39,158 bases of DNA from Chromera velia (Eukaryota; Sar; Chromeraceae), in contig JAHBMJ010004939.1 of assembly GCA_018398765.1 (NCBI GenBank), positions 36,018-75,175 of the forward strand, written 5' to 3'. Position 1 is the stretch's first letter. Each line of letters starts with the position of its first letter. Of the stretch, positions 1 to 10,720 are shown one piece after another. The notes under the pieces were generated by a model. The model was not told the DNA's origin. It was given only the letters and a program-made list of their open reading frames with translations, and made no database searches. The position numbers were made by a program, and so were the translations under genes.

Positions 1-2
1 GG

Positions 3-1733
3 TTTACATCACAGAACGCAGCCATCCACGCACTACATGGCAACATAGATACAGACCAGGAAGTGACACAGCGGCAGAGAAACCCGCGTGACACTCCAAG
101 GCGGCCGCTCGCCCCCCTCTTCTCAGCAGGCCTGGAAGGAGCCACATCTACGATGCGCACCCCCTCGCCGACACGACATGAAGGAAGGCCCTTCGAAGTG
201 TTCGGGGATGCTTCAAGCGCAGGAGCGCTAGAGGAAGAGGCTAGGGAAGAGGATAGAGACGGGGGGGGGAGCACATACACAGGAGAGGCTGTCGGAGCAG
301 GCATGGCAAGAAGAAGGAGGGAAGAAGCGATGGATGATCCGATGATGATGAGAGGAGGCGAATGGTTTACAGGAGGGGAGACGGAGGAGGAGAGGGCCAA
401 CCGCGAGGTTCAACTGCAGGCCGACATTGTTCTAACACACGACAGAACAGCGCAGGCAGGGGAACTCGCTGAGGCGGAATATTTGAATGCAAACACGTAT
501 CTTGACGAAGCAGAGGCACTAATGCAGTCCGTCTCTCGGGTTATCGAGAACGAGCTCCCACTTCCGTATGTTGACTTGCAGCCAGGTTCAAACGGATTCA
601 TCATGATGCAACAACTCCGAGAGAGTCGAGAAAACCTGAAAGCAAATATGGCAGAGGTAAGGAGAGCGTTAGGCCGAGTCGAATGGGAGGAGGAGATTGC
701 AGCGGCCCATGAGCGGGCAGGTCGTACGCTCGAATGGGCAAGCGCCGCAGAAGAAATGTGGGGGAGAGGAGATGCTCAGGAGGCGGAGATTTATCAGGAG
801 GAAGCGGAGATGGAGGCTGCAGCAGTGCAGTTCACAGTAGAAAATGCGCTTTCCAGAGCATGGGAGACTGAAACGGACGTCTCCCCGGGAACGGCCGGGT
901 TTGATCTGCTGCAAGGGCTCCAGCAGTCCCTCCAAGACATCAACGCGATGCTCGAGGGCATCACCCGGCTACAGAGGCGATTTTACTGGGAACAAAGGAG
1001 GGAAAGAGCAGGAAGAAGAATTGAACTGAACAGATGGCTTGAAGAAAACCCCCCCCCAAGCGAAAGAGCTAGACGGGCAGACCGCCAGGGAGGTCTGGCC
1101 CCCGTTCCAGAAATGGACAGATCGGATAGACCCAGGCTGAGAGAAGAAGACAGAGAGAACGCAGACTTGCAGCTCTACCCTGAAGCCAGAGAAAGGATGC
1201 AAGAAAGAGAAAACCCGGCGCAGGTAAGGAGAGGAGAAAGGGAGGGCTTCAGAAGGGGAAGAGGTGGAGGAGTACGATGGATACGGGGGTGGAGGAGCCC
1301 TTTTTTCCTCTTTGCGATCGTCACCAGTTGCTGCAAACAAGCTAGTGCTTTCACCCCCTATGAAGGACCTTCAGTGAGAGCAGACACTGATGGGTGGAAA
1401 GAAGGGAGGAGGGAGATGGAGTGGTTATCCGCGCTGAGAAAAACGCACACCATCAACCAAACATACTCACCTTCCAAAGACTGGGAGTGCCCCTCAGACA
1501 ACATGGTGGGTGGTAGGGTTCAGTTGATGACAGAGGAGAGAGAAAGCACGGAAGAGTTGAGTGGTGGATGTCTTGAAAAAAGTGATATCGTAGAAACACT
1601 GCTGTTAGGGGGCTCGTTGACGATGGGAGCAGGGGGCAGAGGGGACAGGGAGAAGATGTACCGTATCATGCACGCATACAATGGAAACATACCGAGCCCC
1701 ACCAATACGGCGCCAACGCCAGCATTCCCCTAA
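3..1733 (+). CDS. Charged coiled-coil ORF, open at the left edge; probable 5' ORF of the retrotransposon
   Basis: The frame is open from base 3 to a TAA at 1731-1733. No ATG precedes residue ~50, so the true start is probably left of the window. The product is rich in Glu, Arg and Ala and should be mostly helical. Two roughly 70-residue helical modules (about 450-690 and 765-1000) resemble each other, each with a central PGxxGF motif, which suggests an internal duplication. A short hydrophobic, Cys-containing stretch lies near 1298-1350. No known domain is recognised. It is in the same frame as the RT ORF downstream, so a gag-like/ORF1 role in the LINE is the simplest reading; an unrelated host gene is the alternative. 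GAG|GTAAGG (near 656) and CAG|GTAAGG (near 1225) look like splice donors, but no pyrimidine-tract acceptor follows. Confidence 0.5.
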   Translation, partial: FTSQNAAIHALHGNIDTDQEVTQRQRNPRDTPRRPLAPLFSAGLEGATSTMRTPSPTRHEGRPFEVFGDASSAGALEEEAREEDRDGGGSTYTGEAVGAGMARRRREEAMDDPMMMRGGEWFTGGETEEERANREVQLQADIVLTHDRTAQAGELAEAEYLNANTYLDEAEALMQSVSRVIENELPLPYVDLQPGSNGFIMMQQLRESRENLKANMAEVRRALGRVEWEEEIAAAHERAGRTLEWASAAEEMWGRGDAQEAEIYQEEAEMEAAAVQFTVENALSRAWETETDVSPGTAGFDLLQGLQQSLQDINAMLEGITRLQRRFYWEQRRERAGRRIELNRWLEENPPPSERARRADRQGGLAPVPEMDRSDRPRLREEDRENADLQLYPEARERMQERENPAQVRRGEREGFRRGRGGGVRWIRGWRSPFFLFAIVTSCCKQASAFTPYEGPSVRADTDGWKEGRREMEWLSALRKTHTINQTYSPSKDWECPSDNMVGGRVQLMTEERESTEELSGGCLEKSDIVETLLLGGSLTMGAGGRGDREKMYRIMHAYNGNIPSPTNTAPTPAFP

Positions 1734-1808
1734 AGTTTAGCAGAGGAAGGGCAGGGGGGGGGCAGTGCAGGAGACAGTTCGATGGGAGGTGGAGAGCAAC
1801 AGGTATAA

Positions 1809-2390
1809 GAGCAGGAGAATTTATACCACCTGATTCCTATTCTGAGGGAAGACGAATTAGCTGTGACCATTCCAACGTTTCTTCTTCCAAACGGCAACTC
1901 CACAGAAGAAGTGCAGCCCGAAGCGCAACCAGAGGAAGCCGTTCAGATGCGGAGCTGGCAGGGGCAGCAGCACCCAGCCATTGCAGCCACGGTAGCACCC
2001 GAAATTGAGAAAAAAAAAAAAAGGAGAGAAACGGGGTACCAGGGAGGTGCTAATAGCAATGCGAGTCGTACTCCCCTACAGGGACAGAGCCAGACGACAG
2101 CAGCTGCAGCCGCAGCCCCCGCAGCCGTAGCCCCCGCAGCCGCCTCGGCCATAGCTTCTAGCCCAGCAGCAGGGCCCCCCCGTGTGAGAGGCAGGGACTC
2201 CGAGCTGCACAGAGCGGGAACAGTTCTGCCTTCTAGCAGGTTCTCATTGGCGGGAGTATCTGAAGTTGCCAAAAGAATCGTCTCGGATGGAAGAAGTAAA
2301 GAAGCCAAGTTTGATCCTGCGGGGGCAGAGGTAGAGGGGGTAGATGAAGACGAAGCCGAGCAGGAAGACGAAGCACCGTCTACCAATTAG
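1809..2390 (+). CDS. Low-complexity Ala/Pro/Glu-rich ORF segment between the coiled-coil ORF and the RT ORF
   Basis: This frame is open after a TAA at 1806-1808 and ends with TAG at 2388-2390, with a further in-frame TGA at 2415-2417. It holds a Lys-rich tract encoded by an A-run near 2010, an Ala-Pro run (about 2100-2170) and an acidic C-terminus. It shares its frame with the ORFs on both sides, so it may be a remnant of a longer retrotransposon ORF broken by stops. No ATG sits near the beginning of the open stretch. No domain is recognised. Confidence 0.3.
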   Translation, partial: EQENLYHLIPILREDELAVTIPTFLLPNGNSTEEVQPEAQPEEAVQMRSWQGQQHPAIAATVAPEIEKKKKRRETGYQGGANSNASRTPLQGQSQTTAAAAAAPAAVAPAAASAIASSPAAGPPRVRGRDSELHRAGTVLPSSRFSLAGVSEVAKRIVSDGRSKEAKFDPAGAEVEGVDEDEAEQEDEAPSTN

Positions 2391-2417
2391 CCAGCATTGT
2401 CAAGCACACATGCGTGA

Positions 2418-5138
2418 GTAGGTTCGGCACCTCAGTTAGCCCCCGCAGATCGAGCAGGTTGCGGAGAAAAGGAGAAGGAGAGGCAAACAGGGGGGGAAAG
2501 GGAGCAAGGGGGGCAAGAAACAGAAAGAGGGGACAGAGGCACAGAGAGGGGGCCAAGCGAGACGGCACGGGGGGGAAGAGCCCCTGAAGAGAGTAATGAT
2601 GGGCCAACAGAAGGCTGGGAAGAAGGGTGGGCATTTTGGGATCAGATAGACCTAGCACAGCACGCAGTAGACGATCTCAGAATTCCCACAGAGAGGATGC
2701 TCCCGGGGAAATTCCGATCACGATGGGTGCAGATGTTCTCAAAACTGATTGAAATGACCTGCTCAACTGATAGACGCACAGCAGAGAGAGCTTGGAAGGC
2801 CGTGATCTACTTTCCCAGTCTGTTTTGGAGGAAAGCGGAAAGGGGGGGGGCATATTCAGATAAACAAACGGCAGGAAGGATCAGCGATTTCTGGAAAGGT
2901 CGGTTTGAAGAGCTTGTTACAGACTTGAGAGCAGACGTTGTTTTCCAAGGAAAGAAAAGAAGAGAAAAAGCAATGAACAGGTCCCGGAGGGGGGGGAAAG
3001 CAGCTGCCAAGAGAGAGCTGGAGCTGAAAAAGGCAGCAGTCGAGGCCTTTATTCAGCAGGGAGCACTGTCAAAAGCAGCCGCATGCCTTTCGTCATTTGG
3101 GGTGGCCAAGGCGGATGAAGAGACGTACCGAAAGCTAAAGGACATGCACCCATCTAGAGCAACCCCATTCCAAGTGCGACGGCATGGTCATGCAATGCCG
3201 CCATTGGAAGTCGCAGCAGAGAGCCTTCTAAAAGCAGTACGTACAGCACCAAAAGGATCGGCACAGGAGGTGACGGGATGGAGGTACGAGCACTTGAGTT
3301 TCCTTCTTCCTCCGGATAGAACAGCAGCAAGGGGGCGCCAAGCTGCAGTTCTCTCAATGGAGCAAGATCTGGTGGCTGGCAAGGCCCTACCAGAGGTACT
3401 GGATCTGTTAGTATGCGGGCGGTGTTTTGCACTCCGCAAGAATGTGGATGGTTCAAAGATACGGCCTATCACGGTGGGAGACGTAGTGCGAAGATAGATC
3501 ACGAGGGCGGTTCTCCTTAAAAAAGGGGAACAAATAGAGAAGCATTTGGGAGTGAGACAGTACGCTGTGTGCACAGCGGACGGGTGTGCAAGACTGTATC
3601 ACACGGTGCGGACAGCTCTCCAGCTTGACAAATCAGCAGTGTTCCTTCGCCTAGACGCTCAGAATACGTTTAACACCGCGGACCGGCAACAGATCATGGA
3701 CGAAGTTTACACGCACTTTCCGAAGATCTACACCTTTTTGATGTTCTTCTATGGAAGTCCTACTCCAACGTTCTTTCAGAAGGATACGGGGGAGACAAAG
3801 GTGATTTTTTCGGAAGAAGGGGTGCAGCAAGGAGATGTGATGGGCCCCGCGTTGTTCTGTATCGGCCTCAAGCCTGTACTGGACAGGCTGAGTAACAGAT
3901 TGAGAGAGCAACATCGCTCAAAAAGCACCTTCATTGGTGCTTTTATGGATGACGTGGGCCTTATTTTCCCTTCAGGAGGGTTGAGTAGAGCATGGGTAGC
4001 GGCTGAGGAAGAGTTTCGCTCATTTAACCTCAAGCTGAATCTCGGCAAGGACAAGAGCCTAGCGTTCTCTCCAGCATGGGTGGAGACAGAGAGGTGTCCA
4101 AAGACATCTCATGCAGGGTTAAAATTGTCAAAGGACGGGTTCAAGCTAGGAGGGGGAGCGATAGGGAAATGCGAGTACAAGAAAAAACATTTTGAAGAAG
4201 TGAGAGACGAAGCAGTGGGGTTGGCGTCCAAAGTAGCCAACTATCGCGATCCTCAAGGGGGATGGCTTCTGTTTCGGTTTTATGTTCTCCCCAAGCTGGG
4301 TTTCCTTCTATGTTTGATGGCGGATGCAATTCCAACATCAATGTGGCAGGCGGCTGATGATATGCTCTTGAAAAAATGTACTCGAGGGCTTGGCATTGCT
4401 GAGAATGAGTGGACCCTACACCAAACAGTGCAGGCATCCCTTCCATTGTCGCAAAGGGGGCTGGGCATACACAGGTATAGTCTCATGCAAAAATGTGCGT
4501 TGGTAGGATGCTATGCATCCTGCCTAGCAGATGTACTGAAGAGGCTTTTGGTACAAAGGTATGCGAACAACCCAGATGAGATGTGGAAGAAAGTTTCGAG
4601 GGAGGGATGGTCTCAGAAAGCCCAAGAAGCGTTCTACAGACTGCAGAACGATCATCAGAATGCAGTCAGTGGAGCGCCAGAGCGGTCATTGCTGAAAGCA
4701 TCATGGAGAGATTGCACAGAGGCATGGAGAGGTGAAGGGGCAAAGGGGGTGCAAGGGAGGCTCTATGATACTTTGCAGGCAGCGACGAGAAAACGACTGT
4801 TGGGAGAGCTGCCGGGCAGTAGCCATCCCACGCTAGAGACGCCTCCAAGCTTAGATGAGAAGGGACAGATTTGCTTGAGAAGTTGCTCTGGCAATGGAGC
4901 CTCAGCATGGCTTGGAGCTATTCCCTTTGACAGCAACCACAAGATCTTCCCACCGCTTTTTCGTACAGCCATGCGCGTGCGGCTAGGCCTTCGTATCCCA
5001 GAGCTGGTACGACAACCAGTTTTTGCTGCTGCGGACAGGGGGGGGACTTGGAGGGTGTTCATGGAGGAAAATGTCCAACGGGAGGAGGTCCGTGGAGAAG
5101 GTACCAAAAGGTTGGGGCAGCATTTTTTGAGCTGTTAA
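2418..5138 (+). pseudogene. Reverse transcriptase ORF of the REL-type LINE, interrupted by an in-frame TAG
   Basis: The frame is open from 2418 to TAA at 5136-5138 except for one TAG at 3495-3497. The first ATG is at 2697, but similarity-like sequence (Trp-rich helix) begins upstream of it. Before the stop lie the fingers-region motifs: a GW-containing helix near 3270 and the RPI...G motif just before the TAG. After the stop come the catalytic motifs: LRLDAQNTFN (motif A, Asp codon 3654), GVQQGD followed by GP (motif B, about 3820) and FMDD (motif C, about 3940). The rest resembles thumb and linker. The TAG falls between RT motifs that must be co-translated, so this is damage rather than a natural boundary, unless the stop is read through. 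The C-terminal nuclease is in another frame. Confidence 0.85.
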
Positions 5139-5584
5139 CGGGGGTAAGGTACTGTACGGTTAGGGGGGAGACGACGATGGGATCGTTAGGGCTCGATTTG
5201 ACAGGACCGTTGGCCGAGGAACACGACAAACGACCAGACTTGTTCACGACTTTGCCAAATGGGGACTCCATTCTAAGGGATGTAGCTCTGATCCACCCGA
5301 TCCAGGATGCAACCCGCCTGCACAGAAATGCTAAGAAAGCAGGGGCTGCAGCTAAGGAGAAGGAGGGGAAGAAACATATCCACTACGATGATGCCTGCAT
5401 AGCAGTGGGCATTCGTTTTGTCCCTATGGTTTTTGAGACCTACGGAAGGCCTGGGGGGGAAACAGTGCGGTTTGTGAAAGAGATGGTGAGACAGGCTACA
5501 GAAAGGTTGGAGGAGATGAATGATGTGTCAGCACGTCAGAAAATTGCTGACAGATGGTGGAAAACGTTGTCAGTAGCGGTTTAG
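5048..5584 (+). pseudogene. Restriction-like endonuclease (REL) domain of the same LINE, frameshifted from the RT
   Basis: This segment reads in a different frame from the RT. It contains RPDLF, then DVALIHPI about 16 residues on, then a Lys-rich helix, an HxxYDD segment, and FVPMVFETYG. This is the conserved layout of the nuclease at the C-terminus of REL-bearing non-LTR elements, which nicks the target DNA for target-primed reverse transcription. Family members usually have a Cys/His zinc knuckle just upstream; only a weak trace is visible here. A run of eight G bases (5038-5045) sits where the RT frame and this frame diverge, so a one-base slip there explains the break. The GTC-rich end stops at TAG 5582-5584. 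There is no independent start. Confidence 0.75.
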
Positions 5585-6534
5585 AAAGCAGCAGCGTCTA
5601 CAATCTTGGCATCTGTGCAGGCAAGCCGGGGTGCACATGGTACACAGGTCACAGAGATGCTGCTTGGGAGGGAGTTTTCGGCCTACGTGGGCCTTGCAGA
5701 GAAGAAAGAGTAAAAGAATGGGGGGGGGCCAGCAGGGGCGCTGGCAAGAGAATTGAAAGAAAAAGAAAGACCATTTTGATGTTTAAGAGATAGAAAAGAC
5801 ATAAACGGAGAGAAGAGCCTGACAAAATCAGATTGAAGAAACATGACAAAGGAGCTAAAAGCCGCTAAGCATGCAAAAGAATTTATGGATGTAAAGAAAA
5901 GGTTTAATAAAGAAATGTTGAGGAGAAACAAATTTTTTTAACGGGCTGAGGAACCCATTGAAGAAGAAGTTGGGGAAACGAAAAGGAAGACCACAATGCT
6001 CATCCATAGATAGGCAGAGTTGACCACGCGAACACACGGAGAATGAAAGGTATTAATTTTTGTCCACCGTGGAGTAGTATAAGCTAGGCGCGGCGGCCTA
6101 GTTCGAGGGGCTTGCGCTTGCAACAGATTGGCCATAATAGACGGACAGGACCTATGCCTAGGCAAGGTGCATACTGGCCCGACAAAGGACCAGAGAGACA
6201 CTAAAGAAATATGGACATGCATGCATGCCTGCATGCCACGCCGATATATGCATGCATGCCGTTCTTCGCCTCGATCCGTATATATACGTGATATCTCAGA
6301 AGCAAATTAAGCCTTATATCGTGCAGCAAGAACCACCAGAGCTGCAACGAACCTGGCGACACGCACGTCTTGCAAGGTTTTTCGCCAAGGCAAGAAGCGA
6401 CCGAGCGAAACGACCACAAAGAGGCCGAGAGAGAGCTAGGCCGACCGGTCTTCGAATCCAAGAGTTTAAACACAAAGTCTGGGACAGGTGCAGCTTTTGT
6501 TTGTTTCTTTGTGTCACAGGAAGCTGCTTCTACC
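5585..6534. other. Spacer between the LINE and the secreted-protein gene; likely promoter-proximal
   Basis: No supportable coding region. The left part is purine-rich LINE 3' tail, with a possible AATAAA at 5906-5911. The right part contains the TGCATGCA cluster (6216-6258) about 280-320 bp before the ATG at 6535. Short open frames here have no recognisable domain or splice context. Confidence 0.5.
6216..6258. promoter_or_regulatory. TGCATGCA palindrome cluster upstream of the secreted-protein gene
   Basis: Two exact TGCATGCA octamers (6218-6225 and 6249-6256) and additional GCATGC hexamers lie within 43 bp. TGCATGCA is a known target of an apicomplexan AP2 DNA-binding domain, and chromerids are expected to carry ApiAP2 proteins. 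The regulatory role is inferred from the motif, its clustering and its position only. Confidence 0.35.
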
Positions 6535-8766
6535 ATGAGGCTTCCTGGTTACCTCCCAGTCTTCACGGTCTGGATGCTCGGTCAGTCACTGAGTCAGCTG
6601 GCACAGAAAGATACAAATGAACTGATACTCTCAAAGCAAATATGCAGATCCACCTTTCCACCCACCGACTCATTTCACCTGGCTGTTTTCCTCTTCGCCT
6701 CTGTCTGTTTGCAGCTGGAGCAGTTATTTGTGGGCGCGCAGAAAGCCCATCAGCAGGTCAGTGGGCAGTTGCAGGGGCGAGAGGAACGGAGATACGTTGA
6801 CGCACCAACGGAGTGACTGACCGACGTTTTCCAAAAATGCATGCATCAAGTACATAGAACTGACTGACTTGCAAACTGATAGTGAAGGAGAATGCCTCTC
6901 CGATTCAATGCATGTCCAGCATCCCACTTTGAGATCTGCTCAACCAACTGAATGAATCAATGTCTCGCTGACAGACAGAACGACTGACTGACTGACTGAC
7001 TGACTGACTGACTCACTGACTGACTGATTGACTGACCGGCTTGCTTCAATGGGTGACAGGCAATTACATCCTGCCCTTTCTCGCTCATCCACCCACCCAT
7101 GTAACCACTAATCCATTCCCTTACTCTCTCACCCACTTAACCAGCGCGAGTCCATTTGCACATGGAGACCCCTGCCTCAGTGCTCAGCTCAGTGTGGTCG
7201 CTGTGTGTGACTCTCTCTCACTCACTCTCCCTCTCTCTTTTCCTTTCTTTCACTCTTGGTCGTTCTCTTCCTCTCCCTCCTTCTCCCTCTCTGCTTGTGT
7301 GTGTGCGAACGGTTACGGGTGTTTGAAGTGGCTGCGGAATGAATGTAAGTGGCACTCCTCGCATTTTTGTCTGCACTGCAGGGAGCAAATTTGCGATGGA
7401 GCCAGGCGACCCCCTGCCTCCCTCAATGAAGGAACCTGACTCGTCTCCAAACCCCTCTCAGAGCCAGCAGACAGGGACAGGAGCTGCCTCGGGTTCCGTT
7501 GCCGTGGACGTCCTTCCTTCTGGAGAGATCAGTCAGGCATCAGCATCACAGGCGGCAACAGGGGAACATTCAACAGGAAAAGACGGGCAGAGAAATTTTC
7601 TGGAAGCCGAGAGACGAGGTCAGACAACGAGATGATTCATTCATTGGCTGACTGCCTGATTGACTAACTGCCTGCTCAAGAGATGGATCGATCCATCGGT
7701 CGTCCTCCCAGCCTTATCCAAAAAGTCTCTATATGAATCGAATTTACTCATCTATACGTAACGGAGTGATCTCTCTCCGTTCCTTTGCTTTCCTTTTCTT
7801 GGTCCTGTTTCTCTGCTCTCCTTCCGCACCCCCGTCCACCGCCCTCTTTCCTCTTTTCTTTGTGGACCGCCCCTGTCGTCCCTTTTTTCCCCTGCAGCAC
7901 CCCTGTCGTCCTCCACAAGAACAGAGCCCACCCCTCAAGAAACCCCCCCGACTGCTTCAAGTCCCTCTGAGACGTCCACAGAGACCGACGAGGCTCCCCC
8001 CACGCCACCCCCAGAGACAGAGCCTGAATCCACAGCCGAGGCACTCACAGCACCAGGCTCGGGAGACAATGAGATCTCCTCCTCAACCCACCCGCCTGCA
8101 GACGCGCCCACTGTGACCAGCGGGGAGGCCGCAACCCCCATCGCGGAGGGCTCACACGTTGTGGCCGTTCATGAAGGCAGGGGAGACGGTCCTCCAGTTA
8201 CCTCTGCTTCTTCCCCTGTTGGTGGGGGGGATGGTGAAGAGGCCCCAGGAGCTTCATTTGTAGAGAGAGGAGCCCAATATATCATAGCCACCGACTCCGC
8301 AACTGCCCCTGTTCTTCGTTTCGTGTCCCCGGACTCGGATCTCTCTGATGCACGATTCTCAATGGGGCAGGAGGCGCTGATTGAGCTTTCAGCACGTGAG
8401 AGATCGAGGCAGAAGCACGGATTGAAGGTTGAGGAGCGACACAGGACCCGATCAGAAGCCAGGGCAAAGGAACTCGAGAGGGGAAGGGAAAGAGCAAAAA
8501 TGGTTCAGATGGTCGGGATGATGGCAGCAAACGGTCTTGCAACAGGGGCGTCGGGACTGCTGACAGAGGCGCTGCCGACAATTGACGACGACTATCCGTA
8601 CAAATGTAAATGCGGGGCGGACGGTTTTTGTGTCAATTTCGTGAACCCCGAATCCGAACAGCAGCAGCGACCCTGCAACCCAGGGGAGGGTGCTGCCACC
8701 CGGAGTTTGGGGTCGCTGCCCACTGGGCTCTTCGCTTTTGTCCTTTTCCTCTTTGCGATGGTCTAG
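6535..8766 (+). CDS. Secreted, probably GPI-anchored protein of unknown function (4 exons, ~397 aa)
   Basis: Exons 6535-6580, 6715-6756, 7382-7618 and 7898-8766. All three introns are phase 1 with GT-AG ends (GTCAGT, GTCAGT, GTCAGA donors; pyrimidine-rich TGCAG acceptors), and the joined length is exactly 398 codons with stop. The first two exons join to give a textbook signal peptide: MRLPGYLPVF, then TVWMLAGAVICG, with cleavage likely near residues 22-24. Next is a Ser/Thr/Pro/Glu-rich stretch of about 190 residues, likely O-glycosylated, then a basic helical segment (about 8385-8500) and a short Cys cluster (CKCGADGFC, about 8604). The protein ends in a hydrophobic tail (GLFAFVLFLFAMV) after small residues, as in GPI-anchored proteins. 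A transmembrane tail anchor is the alternative. No known domain is recognised. Confidence 0.72.
6981..7037 (+). repeat. (GACT)n microsatellite in intron 2 of the secreted-protein gene
   Basis: Fourteen or so imperfect GACT units lie inside intron 2 (6757-7381), whose donor is itself GTCAGT. Confidence 0.85.
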
Positions 8767-10074
8767 AAGTGAGGGTGGCACGACTCGAAAGAGGAAGAAT
8801 CTGAAAATTCCACACATGGGTGCAAGTTAGCAATTGGTTAGTACAAAAGATCCACTGTGACGCTGCCTTGGACACTGCTAACGTCACATAAGCAAGTCTA
8901 GAAGCAAGTTCGATAACAGTATTCACAGCATCTAGCGCAACGTACATGTAAATTAAATATGAGTTCAAAATTAATATTCTTTTAAAATTATAATTAACAA
9001 TTAAGAAGTCTTCAAGTCTAGCAAGAAGTTATTAAAATTCTAATTCTAATTTACTTTTTAAACTTACTTTTTACAGAACTTCAAGTTTTTGAGTTTATGA
9101 ATAGGTTTTTCATATTCTTAGACCCAGTTTTAGACTTCTATCGTCAAAATCTATGATAATTAAAAATTTTTATCGTCAAAATCTCCGACAAGTTGAGTCC
9201 TAGGTTGCATGAGTTTTAGTTGATAACTTTTGCACACTTTTGTACGTACGCTGGCATGTGTGGTCCCGACCTAGGGCCGGACCTCCTGCATGACAGCTGG
9301 GACCAGTTTTTTAAAATAGAATCTAATAAATTTTTTTGTATTAATAAATTTGGATTACAAAGTTCACTTGGAATTAAAGCGAAAATCTAAAGGTAAAAAC
9401 TTACAACAAAGGTAAAAGAACATGATGATGAATTATGTCCTATGATCTTATACTCATCTAAGTCATCCTAGGAGTCATCTCAGTAAACAATTTACATAAA
9501 TATTTATTTTTATGTGTTTTCTGAATGTTTGCAAAAGAAATGAAGACATTAAATTTTTAAAATTAATACAAACAATAGAAAAAAAAATGTCTGTTAACAT
9601 TTGACCGTCAATTTTGATGTAAACTTTTTATGCCTGCCTTTCTGACATTGAATGACGTTGATACGATATTATGTCGTTGACATTCAGAACACTTTCAAGC
9701 GAGACTGCGACTTCCTTTATTGCCGTTTTTTGTGACATAAAAATTTGGTATCGAGCTTTGCGGCAACCACTAGCAGCAGTGTGGCCATTCAATTTGAAAT
9801 GCAACGCAATGCACTGCGAAACAAGGATCCATCCCCTGCACTTGTAATTTCAAGGAGGGCAATGGCCTGAATTGGGCCATGTCAAGATCTACGACAAGAT
9901 CGAAACGATTGCACACAGCGGGGAAAGAGTGTCGCACATATACAGTAGGACTCCGTGTCTGGTTGCTTGGAACACTTTTCTTCCGTTCAGGAGGCCGTTG
10001 TTCAAAAGAACAGTGACGAAGCTTCTCGATCGTCTGTACCTATTCTTTCTTGCCTAATGATTGTACCCTTCTAT
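8767..10074. other. AT-rich convergent intergenic spacer
   Basis: This lies between the 3' ends of the secreted-protein gene (+) and the caspase-like gene (-). Base composition drops sharply to AT-rich from about 8930 to 9780, and no coding frame or RNA gene is convincing. It holds a short inverted repeat (tggtccc 9261-9267 / gggacca 9299-9305) around a CCTAGG-containing motif that recurs downstream of another gene at 16710. Confidence 0.6.
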
Positions 10075-10680
10075 TCACCCGTCTCTGTATTTGTTGATGA
10101 ACACCAGCCCCCCCGGGATTTCGTCTTGAAGTTCCACGTGCGGTCCGGGTTCAAAATTTGGGGGTTTCGTCTCCGGGTCCACGTACCCCCCGTCCTTGTC
10201 CTTCTCCCATGTGCACCAGAATTGGGGGAACTGGGGATGGTCCTCTGTGGATCTGTACCTGACGGCGTTCATTGTCCTGTCCTTGTTCTTGGCCAACCAC
10301 CAGCCAGTCATCTCGCCTGCAGCACAGAGGGCATGCAGCCTTGGTGTAACAGCCATAATGGGAGGAACGAGAGATAGAAGAAGCAAGACACAAAGGCAAA
10401 GAGGCATACAGAGAACAGTCGGTACAGCGCGAACCATGCTTCCATCCAAGACAGACAGAAAGAGAGGAAGACAGACAGACTATATCGTCTTTTCTTCACT
10501 TCACTTTTTCCGAATCGCTTCCTTTCTTTCGGACAGACAAACAGACAGACAGACAGAAAAAAAAAAAGAAAGAAAGAAAGAGAGGAAGAAAGAAAGAAAG
10601 AGAGGAAGAAAGAAAGAGAGAAAGAAAGAAAGACAGAAAGAAGGAAAGGAAGAAAGAAAGAAAGAAAGAAAGAAAGACAG

Positions 10681-10720
<40 letters not shown>

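Larger units (their letters stand above)
2418..5911 (+). mobile_element. Degenerate LINE-like (non-LTR) retrotransposon with reverse transcriptase and restriction-like endonuclease
   Basis: A reverse transcriptase core is followed by a C-terminal nuclease with the RPD...DV...K pattern of restriction-like endonucleases (REL). There are no LTRs or integrase, so this is a non-LTR element of the REL-bearing type (R2-like in layout), distinct from the APE-type LINE at 19-26 kb. The right limit is set loosely at a possible AATAAA (5906-5911); no clear poly(A) tail or target-site duplication is visible. The left limit is unknown: the reading frame is open from 2418, and the same frame continues upstream through older stops to the window edge, so the ORFs at 3-2390 may belong to the same element. 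A stop at 3495 and a frameshift near 5038 mean this copy cannot make an intact protein. Confidence 0.85.

Noticed and set aside
10075-10437. A 120-residue minus-strand protein with an apparent signal peptide (MVRAVPTVLCMPLCLCVLLLL)
   Set aside because: The hydrophobic part is the translated end of the caspase-like intron. From 10316 down, the sequence is in phase with exon 2 and completes the C14 domain (GEMTGWW).
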